DNA of 64,000 nt from JAPPHA01 sp963664045. GTDB taxonomy: Bacteria; Pseudomonadota; Alphaproteobacteria; Rhodobacterales; Rhodobacteraceae. Positions 1 through 8,100 of the stretch are shown one piece after another. Made by a program: the position numbers and the translations under genes. The DNA lies in contig CAXXGT010000013.1 of NCBI GenBank assembly GCA_963664045.2, forward strand, positions 496,001-560,000, in the 5' to 3' direction. Each line of letters opens with the position of its first letter. Within the stretch, counting starts at the first letter, position 1. The notes beneath the pieces were generated by a model, which worked only from the letters and a program-made list of their open reading frames with translations, was not told the DNA's origin and did not search any database.

Positions 1-263
1 GGAGCTCGAGGCCAACGATCCACCGCTCGGCTTCGGCCGGGACTGATGGCCCGGCATGCCTCCGGCCGCGCGGTAACGTTACCATGCACGGTGGAATCCT
101 CCGTATCAATGCACCGCAATACGCTGGCCGGGAAACGGGTGGCGCGGGTCATGCGCCACGGCGCGCCAGGCGGCGTGATCCGCCCCCAAACTCGTGACTC
201 TCATCCTGATTGTCGCGCTGCAGAAGCCACCTCTTCCAGTAGTCGCAAGCGAACTGCGTCCGC
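1..263. other. Left-edge stretch with no confident gene
   Basis: No reading frame here looks like a real protein. It lies just upstream of the recognisable tail of an IS21 istB gene and probably holds more of that decayed element, because fragments around 195-263 weakly resemble the preceding part of IstB in shifting frames. I see no RNA gene or clear promoter. Confidence 0.4.
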
Positions 264-398
264 CAGATCCCCGTGGATCGCTGACCACAGGTGATCGGAG
301 AGCCCACGATCGCGGACGCGGTCCTCGATCGCATTGTCCACAACGCCTGTCGCATCGAACTCAAGGGCGAGTCCCAGCGCAAGCGCAACAGGCCGCCG
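264..398 (+). pseudogene. IS21-family IstB helper ATPase, C-terminal remnant
   Basis: IstB is the AAA+ ATPase that activates the IstA transposase of IS21-family elements. Only its tail is recognisable: the plus-strand frame reads IPVDR, stop (282-284), then VIGEPTIADAVLDRIVHN and CRIELKGES, closely matching the usual IstB C-terminus (PVDxWHxxIGxPTIADAxLDRxxHNxxRIELKGES). The stop sits where the family has Trp. Nothing upstream in the window restores the ATPase core. Together with the IS21-type end at 2553-2603 it marks an old IS21 copy whose 3' non-coding part was apparently opened by the IS110 element between them. Confidence 0.6.
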
Positions 399-486
399 CC
401 GTGCCCCCGCATCGATCGGGGACCGTCCTGTGGACTTCCCACCTGTTGTAAAGAGGTTTCAGCGGGTTTTATGCCCGCTCCACCGC

Positions 487-1740
487 TCATGCCGGGCTGG
501 CACTCCGTGGATGGCCCGGATCGAATTCCGTCTGGTTCGTCAACATGGCACAAGCGACAGCGATCAGCCTGTCGGCCACGCTCCTGAGAGCGCGGGCGTG
601 ACCGTGGCCCCTGGCCCGCAGCGCGGCGTATTTCGCCTGGCAAATGGGATCCCGCTGTACGGCTTTGCCGGCCCAGTGATAGACTGCATGCTGCAGGCGC
701 TTGTGCGCGGCGAGCCGACGTTTGACGATCAGGCTCTTTCCTGAGCGTCGTGTCACCGGTGCGACACCGCACAGGCATCGCAATGCGTGATAGTCCCTGC
801 GCATCAGAGGTTCATGAGCCTCGGTCAGCAGCGTGGCGAGGACAGTTCTGCCGACACCGGGAAGTGATGCCAGGATTGCCACGTCATGCTGCGGGACCAC
901 CCCCGGGTCGGAATCCGGATTTTCCTGGGCCTCTGCCACGGCCGCCGTCAATCGCTCCATCTGGCGATGTGCGTTCGACAGTTCAGCATTGACGAGCTGG
1001 AGCCTCTTGATGATGACCTCGATGTGGGCGACAGCGGCCTCTGTGGTTCCGGGCGCCACGGCGATGGCCGGCTCACGCAGGCGGTCAAGGACATCCTGGG
1101 CGCTGACGGTGCGCACACGCCGGCGCTTGAGGAGCTTCTCGACCGTGGCGAGACGGAGGCGTCGGGCCTTGGCGGGCGTTGGTGCCAGCGTCCACAGTTC
1201 GGGCACCCAAGCCTTGGTCAGGTCGCTCTCGACCTTGAAGAACTGCGGAAAATAGCGCCAGATCTGCTGTCTCAGGCGGTTGACGAGGCGGGTTCGTTCA
1301 CCGGTCAGCTCGTTGGCGATGCGGGTCCATTCGCGAAGCTGGACCACTTCCGGCGTGTCCGGCGCGAGCCTGCGGAAGAAGCGCCTGTCCGTGCGCAGTG
1401 CATCGGCCAGGGTGAGGGCGTCGCGGCTGTCGTCCTTGGCACCGGCCGGAGAGTGGCGGTCCCGGAAGCGGTCGAGTTGTTTCGGATTGAGCGAATGGAC
1501 GGCGAAGCCGCGCTCCATCATCGCCTCGACCACGGGTCCGTGTGGAACCTCGATGGCAACGCCGATGGCATCAGCCTTGGCGCCGGTCCGGGTCAGGATC
1601 CAGTTGGCCAGCGCACTCAGGCCGGTGCCGCCATGCTTGAAGCTCCGGTTGCCCAGAAGCGTGCCGTTGATGTCGACAATGGCTGCCTGGTGATCGCAGG
1701 ACCCCCAGTCGATGCCGACGAGGAATTTGATTTCTGACAT
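487..1740 (-). CDS. IS110-family transposase (DEDD recombinase)
   Basis: Transposase of an IS110-family element, which moves by a site-specific recombination mechanism using a RuvC-like DEDD domain and a C-terminal transposase_20 domain. The 417-residue protein starts MSEIKFLVGIDWGSCDHQA, with the first catalytic Asp near residue 10. Its C-terminal half carries LASLPGVGRTVLATLL and GVAPVTRRSGKS, the family helix-hairpin-helix and serine region. I chose the ATG at 1740 because the longer open frame to 2223 has no family similarity and MSEIK is a normal IS110 N-terminus. Length is normal (about 400). No inverted repeats are seen, as expected for the family. It reads toward the window start and appears intact. 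Confidence 0.9.
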   Translation of the reverse strand: MSEIKFLVGIDWGSCDHQAAIVDINGTLLGNRSFKHGGTGLSALANWILTRTGAKADAIGVAIEVPHGPVVEAMMERGFAVHSLNPKQLDRFRDRHSPAGAKDDSRDALTLADALRTDRRFFRRLAPDTPEVVQLREWTRIANELTGERTRLVNRLRQQIWRYFPQFFKVESDLTKAWVPELWTLAPTPAKARRLRLATVEKLLKRRRVRTVSAQDVLDRLREPAIAVAPGTTEAAVAHIEVIIKRLQLVNAELSNAHRQMERLTAAVAEAQENPDSDPGVVPQHDVAILASLPGVGRTVLATLLTEAHEPLMRRDYHALRCLCGVAPVTRRSGKSLIVKRRLAAHKRLQHAVYHWAGKAVQRDPICQAKYAALRARGHGHARALRSVADRLIAVACAMLTNQTEFDPGHPRSASPA

Positions 1741-2070
1741 GTGTTCAGCTCCCTGTATGAACTGCATTCCTTTTTCTGTCGGGCCACCACGATGCGAACC
1801 GTTTCCTGTACTGGCGCTCAAGGCGCGAACTTCCCACTGGGTCTCCATCGCGGCCAACGATCGGGGCACGAGTCCACAGGAGGTGCTCACCACACAGGAG
1901 TTGTTAGGTTGCTCCCGATCGATTGGCCCGATTCGTCCTTGCGGACGAAACCCTGAAATTGGAAGGGTGACGGGGATTTTTTCTGCCCCGGTTTCCCCTC
2001 CGCGCTCCGCGCTCCGGGGAAACCGGGGCAGCTGCGGGGCGGCGATCATCAGGCATTGACACAGGTACAG
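1741..2070 (-). ncRNA. Candidate IS110 bridge-RNA region upstream of the transposase
   Basis: IS110-group elements encode a structured bridge RNA between the left end and the recombinase start, and this is the equivalent stretch here. The only strong structure is an inverted repeat: arm CTGCCCCGGTTTCCCC at 1983-1998 and its exact complement at 2016-2031, enclosing a 17-base loop with a tandem CCGCGCT. It is not a simple terminator: the T run lies before the stem on the plus strand. The motif CAGGAGTTGT occurs near 1896 and again near 2068. Where the RNA and the element end cannot be seen by eye, so the assignment is by position only. Confidence 0.3.
1983..2031. repeat. Perfect 16-bp inverted repeat (hairpin)
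   Basis: Two exactly complementary 16-base arms (1983-1998 and 2016-2031) around a 17-base loop. On the minus strand the hairpin is followed by six A, on the plus strand it is preceded by six T, so neither strand shows terminator geometry. It may be part of the IS110 non-coding RNA or of the element's end. Confidence 0.8.
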
Positions 2071-2552
2071 GAGTTGTGGACGAGCCCTTCGGGCCAGCCC
2101 GCGCCCTGCGGGACGTGTGGACAAGCGGTGGACGAGGCTGGCGCCTCGCCCACCGCGTTGACCACACTCGCGTGTTTCTCGCCCACAGGCACCACAGGAC
2201 AACCACAACACCGATTCTTTCAATATTCGGATTCTTCCGGCCTGACGGCCGGAGAGAAGGGGGACCCAACAGCGCCGGGGCCTCGCAAACGGACCACGGT
2301 CATCGCGTGCACCACGGTGTTGAAATCCGGGTGGGGCTCGCTTGCGCTCGCAGCGGGCTGGCCTTCGGCCAGCCTGCCGGCATCAAAAAGGAGGACAGAA
2401 CCAAGGCTTCAGTCCGGGAGAGACTTGCGCGCTGACGCGCGAACCGGTCCGTCAGATGTCGTAGGAATCTGTACCGAAGCTCCCGTCGTCCTCTTCCCGC
2501 CATCACGCACCCTCCTGCCGATGTCCGACGACAACAGGCCGCCGGGAAAAGG

Positions 2553-2603
2553 TGGGTCAATTTTGAACGCGAATCCTGGGTCAGTTTTGAACTGGACTTG
2601 ACA
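2553..2603. repeat. IS21-type right-end multiple terminal repeats
   Basis: Two 16-base direct repeats, TGGGTCAATTTTGAAC (2553-2568) and TGGGTCAGTTTTGAAC (2577-2592), differ at one base, are spaced 24 bases apart, and are followed by TGGACTTGACA ending at 2603. Many IS21 elements end in this pattern (tip TGTCA on the opposite strand, with multiple transposase-binding repeats). The element interior lies to the left, consistent with the istB tail at 264-398. Confidence 0.55.
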
Positions 2604-2774
2604 GTGATCGGGTCATCGTGTCGAGCGGGAGTGTGAAAGCCCTGCGCGAAAGGCAGGCGCGCCGACCACGGCCCGGGCCCCGACTATCCGAAGGTGGCCG
2701 ACAGTCGATAACCTCCCTGCAAACCAATCGCCCGTCACCCAGACATCAAGCCGGAATCAGGGGGTGAGCAGTTA
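2604..2774. other. Short unassigned spacer between IS21 end and IS66
   Basis: This spacer separates the IS21-type end from the IS66 duplication. No gene or structured site is seen. Joined to the sequence after 5723 it restores the original left flank of the ISNCY element before IS66 inserted. Confidence 0.4.
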
Positions 2775-2782
2775 CCTAATTA
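2775..2782. repeat. IS66 target-site duplication, left copy
   Basis: CCTAATTA directly before the left inverted repeat, repeated at 5716-5723 directly after the right inverted repeat. Confidence 0.92.
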
Positions 2783-2816
2783 GTAAGCGTTCGGCGAAGG
2801 CGTGATGTTGTTGTCT
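2783..2816 (+). repeat. IS66 left terminal inverted repeat
   Basis: The 34 bases starting GTAAGCGTTCGG are the exact reverse complement of 5682-5715. The match ends at base 35. Confidence 0.95.
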
Positions 2817-2893
2817 ATCGGCGTTTGGTGACCTTTTTTTCGGGGTTGAATTTTCCACTGGCTACAAGACCGGATATCTGTTAATCCGGTTTC

Positions 2894-4786
2894 ATGTTGA
2901 GTTCCGGAGTTTCTGTTTCCGTCGTTCCGCCGGCTCGGTCTGGGGAGGATTGGGAGCGTCTGTACGCACGGGAGCGTGCACGTTCGGAGGCGGCGGAGGC
3001 GAGGATCGCGGAACTGGAAGGCGAACTCGGGGCATCGGAAGCCCGTGCCGAGGACTGGAGGCGGGAGTCGGTCCGTGCGCGCTGCGACCTCAACGTCCTT
3101 CGGTCGGTTTTCGCGCGCAACAGGGAGAAGCTTGCGGCGGCGCGTGCGGACCTGAAGGAATTGCACCGGAGCCGGAGTACGAAGAATGTGCGCGGGCTGG
3201 AGAAGGAGGTCGCGCGGTTGCAGGGGCTTCTGAACGCCGCCGCCATCGAGTGTGGCCGCCGCTCGATGACGGGTTTGCGCAAGGAGATTTCCCGACTGAA
3301 GGCCGTGATTGCGCGGCAGGCGGAGGAATTGAAGGAACTCGGGGCGGAGAACGAGAGGCTCCGCGCGGCGCGTGAGACCCATGCGAAGGCACGCTTCGGC
3401 CGCAAGAGCGAGAAGAAGGAGAAGTCCGGATCCGGCAGCGGCCGGAAACGTGGCCAGCAGGCGGACAAGCCCGGGCACGGCCGGACACCGCGTCCGGACA
3501 TGGAGCGCAAACCCGAGGTTCACGACCCGCCGGAGGAGGAGCGTGTCTGTCCCTGCTGCGGCCTGCCTTACGTGAAGAACGGCAGCCATGACTCCGAGAC
3601 CATCGAGGTCGAGGTCCGGGCGCATGTCCGGACCATCCACCGCAACCGCTGGCGGCGCACCTGCAGCTGTGCGTCGGCGCCGAAGGAGGTGGTGGCGCCA
3701 CCGGTTCCCCGGCTGTTTCCCGGCTCCTCCTATGGGATCAGCTTCTGGGTCTGTTTCCTGCTCGAGCGTTACGCCTTCCACCGTCCGCTGAACCGGGTCG
3801 CGGCATGGATGCGTGACCAGGGGGTGCCCATCTCGGCCGGGACCCTGGGCGACAGCATTCACAGGCTGATGCCGTTGTTCGACCCGCTGTCGCAGGCGAT
3901 CCTCGCCCACCTGAAAGCGGCCTCGGTGCTTCAGGGCGACGAAACCGGCTGGCGGGTTCAATCCCTCAAGGCCATCCGTGGCACCAGCCGGGCCTGGCTG
4001 TGGTGTGCGGTCTCCCGGGATGCGGTGTGGTTCCAGGTGGACGCGCGGCGCAATGCCGAGGCGGCCGGCAAGCTGTTCGCCGGCGTCGGTGCCGGCACGG
4101 TCCTGGTTTGTGACGCCTACTCGGCCTACAAGAAACTCGCGCGCGTTCTCGGCGGCATCCTGATCCTGGCCTGGTGCTGGGTCCATGTTCGCCGCAAATT
4201 CATCGAGGCCGCGGCCGGCAATGACGCCCTGGAGGCATGGGAGAACCGGTGGCTGGACCGGATCGGGAAACTATTCCACCTGAACAGGGTCCGGCTGAAA
4301 CACTACGACCCGGAAGCGGGGATGGATCAGCAGTCGCGAAAGTTCGGGATTGCACATCGTCAACTGCAACGCGCGGTCGACAAGCTGTTCGCCCTCGCGG
4401 AGACGGAACGCGCGGGGCCTGCCGGTTCGGACCGGCGTGCGAAGGCGCTCAACTCGCTGGTGCGGCATCGCGGCGGGCTCTGCGTGTTCGTCGACAGGCC
4501 GGACATTCCCATGGACAACAATTTGCCTGAAAGAATCCAGCGCGGTCCCGTGATCGGGCGGAAGCTGTCGTTCGGCTCCGACAGCCTGGAAGGCGCCCGC
4601 TACTCCGCCATGATGTACGGGATCATCGAGACCCTGCGGATGAACGGGATCGATGTCCGCACGTGGCTCGACGACTGGCTCTCGGCCTGCGCGGGCAACG
4701 GCGGCCAGCCTCCGGACGACCTCTCACCCTGGCTGCCATGGTCGATGGACGAAGACAGGCGCCGACAACTCAAGGCCACGCAATGA
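2894..4786 (+). CDS. IS66-family transposase (TnpC type)
   Basis: DDE transposase of the IS66 element, 630 residues. Residues about 15-165 form a long charged coiled coil. A basic linker (RFGRKSEKKEK) leads to a zinc-finger motif CPCCGLPY with a second CxC pair (RTCSCAS). The catalytic core follows: GDETGWRV (first Asp), VCDAYSAYKK (second Asp), CWVHVRRKF, and IPMDNNLPER (the MDNN/E block). Length exceeds the usual 500-550 because of the extended coiled coil. The gene ends ATGA-overlapped with the next one, so the two are probably translated together. It appears intact. Confidence 0.93.
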   Translation: MLSSGVSVSVVPPARSGEDWERLYARERARSEAAEARIAELEGELGASEARAEDWRRESVRARCDLNVLRSVFARNREKLAAARADLKELHRSRSTKNVRGLEKEVARLQGLLNAAAIECGRRSMTGLRKEISRLKAVIARQAEELKELGAENERLRAARETHAKARFGRKSEKKEKSGSGSGRKRGQQADKPGHGRTPRPDMERKPEVHDPPEEERVCPCCGLPYVKNGSHDSETIEVEVRAHVRTIHRNRWRRTCSCASAPKEVVAPPVPRLFPGSSYGISFWVCFLLERYAFHRPLNRVAAWMRDQGVPISAGTLGDSIHRLMPLFDPLSQAILAHLKAASVLQGDETGWRVQSLKAIRGTSRAWLWCAVSRDAVWFQVDARRNAEAAGKLFAGVGAGTVLVCDAYSAYKKLARVLGGILILAWCWVHVRRKFIEAAAGNDALEAWENRWLDRIGKLFHLNRVRLKHYDPEAGMDQQSRKFGIAHRQLQRAVDKLFALAETERAGPAGSDRRAKALNSLVRHRGGLCVFVDRPDIPMDNNLPERIQRGPVIGRKLSFGSDSLEGARYSAMMYGIIETLRMNGIDVRTWLDDWLSACAGNGGQPPDDLSPWLPWSMDEDRRRQLKATQ

Positions 4787-5676
4787 CCGCGGACAACACC
4801 ACGATCGCGTGCCGTTACCACGGGCGTGACTTCACCACCGGCGAGATGGCGCTGATGCGGGACCTGATCGCGGCCTCCCCGCAACAGACCCGTGCCGGGC
4901 TGGCGCGCGCGTTCTGCCGCGCCATCGGCTGGGTCAAGCCCGACGGCGAACTCAGGGCCATGATGGCCCGGCTCACCATGCTGAGGATGCACCGGGACGG
5001 GATCATCACACTGCCGCCGCCGCGACACGGACCGCGGCCGCGGCGGGTTCCGGAGTTCGGCCCGGAAACCGACCCGCCGCAGACGCCGATGCCGGAGACC
5101 CTGGACGCGGTGCGCCCGGTCCGCCTGGTCAGGGTCACCGGCGCCGGCCGTGCAGCCAGTGTCGCCTGGAACGGCTTCATCGCCCGCTGGCACTACCTCG
5201 GTTACACGCCCCTCATCGGTGCACAGATGCGCTATGCGGTCCAGGACCGGGAGGGCCGGCCGCTGGCCATGCTCGGCTTCTCGGCCGCCGCATGGAAGAC
5301 CGCACCCCGCGATGCCTTCATCGGATGGTCTCCGGAAGTCCGGGAGCGGAACCTGTACCGCGTGATCAACAATGCCCGATATCTCATCATGCCATGGATC
5401 CGGATTCCAGGTCTGGCCTCCCACATCCTCTCCCGGGCGCGGCGCCAACTGCCGCAGGACTGGCAAAGCCACTACAACATCTCCCCGGTCCTGATGGAAA
5501 CCTTCGTCGAAACCCCGCGCTTCTCAGGGATCACCTACAAGGCGTCCGGATGGATCCATGTCGGAACAACAAAGGGGCGGGGCAAATACGACAGAAAGAA
5601 TGAATTCGCAAAGCCCAGGAAAGACATCTGGCTCTGCCCGCTCAGAAAAGACTGGAAAAGAATCCTCAATCAATAG
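4783..5676 (+). CDS. DUF4338 / DruA-like protein carried by the IS66 element
   Basis: A 297-residue protein of the DUF4338 family. The same fold is DruA, a component of Druantia anti-phage systems, but most family members occur in or beside transposons and their biochemical activity is unknown. Visible family features are the HYLGYTPLIGAQMRYAV block, GRPLAMLGFSAAAWK, and the region RNLYRVINNARYLIMPWIR near residue 200. The start ATG at 4783 overlaps the transposase stop by four bases (ATGA), so expression is coupled to tnpC. The stop lies six bases before the right inverted repeat. No other Druantia gene is present, so a helper or accessory role in transposition is as likely as defence. Confidence 0.8.
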   Translation: MTADNTTIACRYHGRDFTTGEMALMRDLIAASPQQTRAGLARAFCRAIGWVKPDGELRAMMARLTMLRMHRDGIITLPPPRHGPRPRRVPEFGPETDPPQTPMPETLDAVRPVRLVRVTGAGRAASVAWNGFIARWHYLGYTPLIGAQMRYAVQDREGRPLAMLGFSAAAWKTAPRDAFIGWSPEVRERNLYRVINNARYLIMPWIRIPGLASHILSRARRQLPQDWQSHYNISPVLMETFVETPRFSGITYKASGWIHVGTTKGRGKYDRKNEFAKPRKDIWLCPLRKDWKRILNQ

Positions 5677-5681
5677 ACAAC

Positions 5682-5715
5682 AGACAACAACATCACGCCT
5701 TCGCCGAACGCTTAC
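5682..5715 (-). repeat. IS66 right terminal inverted repeat
   Basis: Exact 34-base inverse copy of 2783-2816, directly followed by the right duplication CCTAATTA. Confidence 0.95.
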
Positions 5716-5723
5716 CCTAATTA
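5716..5723. repeat. IS66 target-site duplication, right copy
   Basis: CCTAATTA. Bases 5718-5723 are also the first bases of the ISNCY left end, so the IS66 insertion duplicated the tip of that element. Confidence 0.9.
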
Positions 5724-5867
5724 GTGCTTGCCAGAAAATCCACTAAGTCATTGATTCTATGTGTTTAATCGTGGTATTTTCGCCGCGAAGATCGAAGCTG
5801 AAATCCCGTTTTTAGCCCCTTTTTGGCCCAATTCGGGTCGATTTGCACACTTCTTCGCGAGGCAAGG

Positions 5868-7274
5868 ATGAGACAGGTACGCAATCCGCAGATGACACTT
5901 GGCGAGGTTCACATCGAAGACATCGAACTGGACCTCAAGTCCAGGGACGACATCCCGGCCCTGCTGCTGGGACTGCAGCATCTCCACGCCGACGAGCATT
6001 TCCGCTCCCGGCTGTTCGCACTCCTCGACGAGCACATCCTTCCCGGCATCGACAGGAAGGTCGGCCGGCCGGGCATGGAGATGTGGCGGATCCTCGTGAT
6101 GGGGGTGATCAAGCAGGGTCTCGGCTGCGATTTCGACCGTCTCCACGAGCTTGTGAACGAGCACAAGACCTTGCGCCGGTTCCTTGACCATGGGGATGTC
6201 TGGGACGATTATCGCTACGGCTACCAGAGGCTGGTGGACAATGTGAGCCTTCTGCGCCCCGAACTGCTTGTTGCGGTCAATGATCTGGTTGTGGAGAGCG
6301 GCCATGCGGTCGCGGGAACAAAGCCTGGCGCGCCCTTGGCCGGGCGCTGTGACAGCTTCGTGGTCGAGACCGACGTGCACTATCCGACGGATGTCAGTCT
6401 CCTGTGGGACGCGATGCGCTGCCTGATCCGTGCGGTGGGCCGTGCGGCGGCGAAGAGCGGTGCCCGTGGCTGGCGCCAATGGAAGCACCTGACGCGGCTG
6501 GTGCGGCGGTTGTTCCACAGGGTGCGGGCAACGCGGCGGGCGCGTCCGGAGCATGTTGAGGCATATCTCGGGCGCTGCCTTGAACTTGTCATGCGCGCGG
6601 AGGCGAGCCTTGCGGATCTGATGGCACATGGCGTGAAAGCGTGGGAGATCGTGGAGACCGAGGGCTACATCGCGCATGCGCAGCGTCAGATCGACCAGGT
6701 TGAGCGCCGTCTTCTTCGGGGCGAGACGATCCCCCGGGATGAGAAGGTGTTCTCGATCTTCGAGCCGCACACGCGCTGGATCTCGAAGGGCAAGGCGGGA
6801 TGTCCGGTGGAACTGGGGGTTCCGGTCTGCATCCTGGAAGACCGGCACGGCTTCGTCCTGCACCATGAGGTCATGTGGGAGGGCAGCGACGTGGACTACG
6901 CGGTCCCGATGGTCGAGGCCGCCCAGGCACGGTTTCCCGATCTTCGCGCGGTGAGCTTCGATCGCGGCTTTCACAGCCCCGAAAACCGTGTCCGCCTCGA
7001 CGCGTTGCTCGATCACAACGTGCTGCCGAAGAAGGGCTACCTCAACAAGGCGGAGCGTGAGCGCGAGCAGGGTGACGAGTTCGTGGCGATGCGACGCCAG
7101 CATCCGGCGGTGGAATCGGCGATCAACAACCTCGAGCACCGCGGTCTCGACCGGGTCCTGGCGTACGGAGCGGAGGGCTTTGCCCGCGTGGTGGCGCTTT
7201 CCGTGGTCGCCCTCAACATCCACCGCATCGGCCTTCTGCTGCGTCGAAAGGCGCGGCGACGACGCGCCGCCTGA
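5868..7274 (+). CDS. ISNCY-family transposase
   Basis: A 468-residue transposase of the ISNCY group, using DDE chemistry of the IS4/IS5-like superfamily. Supporting blocks are GRPGMEMWRILVMGVIKQGL near the N-terminus, FVVETDVHYPTDVSLLWDAM (first catalytic Asp), a long helical insert of about residues 200-280, then IFEPHTRWISKGKAG, VSFDRGFHSPENR (second Asp) and AVESAINNLEHRGLDR (catalytic Glu). The ATG at 5868, preceded by GAGGCAAGG, is preferred to an upstream alternative at 5823. It is the only gene of the element. Confidence 0.88.
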   Translation: MRQVRNPQMTLGEVHIEDIELDLKSRDDIPALLLGLQHLHADEHFRSRLFALLDEHILPGIDRKVGRPGMEMWRILVMGVIKQGLGCDFDRLHELVNEHKTLRRFLDHGDVWDDYRYGYQRLVDNVSLLRPELLVAVNDLVVESGHAVAGTKPGAPLAGRCDSFVVETDVHYPTDVSLLWDAMRCLIRAVGRAAAKSGARGWRQWKHLTRLVRRLFHRVRATRRARPEHVEAYLGRCLELVMRAEASLADLMAHGVKAWEIVETEGYIAHAQRQIDQVERRLLRGETIPRDEKVFSIFEPHTRWISKGKAGCPVELGVPVCILEDRHGFVLHHEVMWEGSDVDYAVPMVEAAQARFPDLRAVSFDRGFHSPENRVRLDALLDHNVLPKKGYLNKAEREREQGDEFVAMRRQHPAVESAINNLEHRGLDRVLAYGAEGFARVVALSVVALNIHRIGLLLRRKARRRRAA

Positions 7275-7485
7275 CGGCGCTCCCGAAACACCGGTTCATT
7301 CGTCGCCCGCCCGGAGCGGGAACGGCCCCCTATGGGCTGATGGCGGCGAAAGCCGCGAAATTCGGTGCCAAAGGCAGGAAACCAGCCGTCCGGGACGCGT
7401 CAATATCCCGAAGCCGGGTGAATTGCCGCAGCGCAGCATCCAGTTCCGTCGAAAACCGTAACCCGCCGTCGCCGAAAAGAGGGGG

Positions 7486-7506
7486 TTTTCTGGCGGACAC
7501 TAATTA
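7486..7506 (-). repeat. ISNCY right terminal inverted repeat
   Basis: TTTTCTGGC, three bases, CACTAATTA is the inverse of the left end at 5718-5738, with a central three-base mismatch. Confidence 0.7.
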
Positions 7507-7567
7507 CTTAAAAAGGGAGCGATACCGGCATGGCGCGGTTTTCGGGGATCTTGGCTGTAAAAGCGAA

Positions 7568-8100
7568 TCATGCGGCGAGCGCCAGGGCGTGGTTGTCATT
7601 GGCGGCTGTCGGCGGCTTCCATTGCTGCCAACTCCTGGCAAGTACGGCCCATGCCCGGTCGAAGCGATCCGACCTGAGCAGTGACCGGAACGTCAGCACG
7701 CCCTGGCCGCCGTCACGTCCCCAGCACTGACCCGATCGCTTCATGCGGGAGTTGACCAGAAACCCGTTCGCGGCCTCCACGGCACCCGACCCGATCGGGT
7801 AGCCCGCATTGGCGACTTCGCTGTAGCTCATGCGTGTTCGGTTGTTCCGAAAGTAGCCGAGTTCGCGCGCAATGTCGGCGCTGCCCTTTCCCTTCCGTAA
7901 CAGGTAGCGGAGTGCGTCGATCACCTTGCCGACCCCTTGGGATCGTGGCGAAGGATGTGGCGCCATTTCTCGAACCAGGCCTTGCCTTCCGCGCTGTCCG
8001 GACCGAAAGCGGCGTCGGCCGCGGCCTTGAGATGTTGTGCAGCATGAAAATAATCTATCAGCACGACATCGGGGCTGAACGTGTCCAAAAATGCCCAGTG
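7568..8100 (-). pseudogene. ISKra4-family transposase remnant (5'-truncated, frameshifted)
   Basis: The C-terminal part of an ISKra4 transposase in two frames. The upstream piece (to about 7925) reads FLDTFSPDVVLIDYFHAAQH and AWFEKWRHILRHDPKG, then hits a stop. The downstream piece continues VIDALRYLLRKGKG, YFRNNRTRMSYSEVANAGYP, IGSGAVEAAN and MKRSGQCWGRDGGQGVLTFR to the stop at 7568. One missing G in a G run near 7930-7940 explains the shift. The N-terminal half is absent, because the fragment starts directly inside the aldo/keto reductase frame near 8100. The conserved element end (GATCCCCGAAAACCGCGCCATG on the minus strand, near 7530-7550) is still visible. Confidence 0.8.

Larger units (their letters stand above)
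2783..5715 (+). mobile_element. Complete IS66-family element with DruA-like passenger
   Basis: A 2,933-bp element bounded by perfect 34-bp inverted repeats (2783-2816 and 5682-5715) beginning GTAAGCG, the usual IS66 tip. It is flanked by identical 8-bp copies CCTAATTA (2775-2782 and 5716-5723), the target duplication size of IS66. It has only the large TnpC-type gene, without tnpA or tnpB, as in the ISBst12-like branch, followed by an overlapping DUF4338 gene. Perfect ends and duplication indicate recent insertion. The duplicated target is the outer tip of the neighbouring ISNCY element. Confidence 0.93.
5718..7506 (+). mobile_element. ISNCY-type element with tip hit by IS66
   Basis: An element of about 1,789 bp with imperfect inverted ends. 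The left end TAATTAGTG, three bases, GCCAGAAAA (5718-5738) pairs with the inverse of 7486-7506 at 18 of 21 positions. One transposase gene fills the interior. No target duplication is evident in the reconstructed left flank (before 2775) against the right flank (after 7506). The ends and the gene are intact, so it could still be mobile. Confidence 0.7.

Noticed and set aside
1741..2223. N-terminal extension of the IS110 frame to 2223
   Set aside because: The added residues are Arg/Gly-rich with no family similarity, and the ATG at 1740 gives the normal IS110 start.
2780..4186. Long minus-strand frame (468 residues) opposite the IS66 transposase
   Set aside because: Composition is typical of an antisense shadow of a GC-rich gene (Pro/Arg/Leu runs); the plus-strand frame has clear IS66 motifs.
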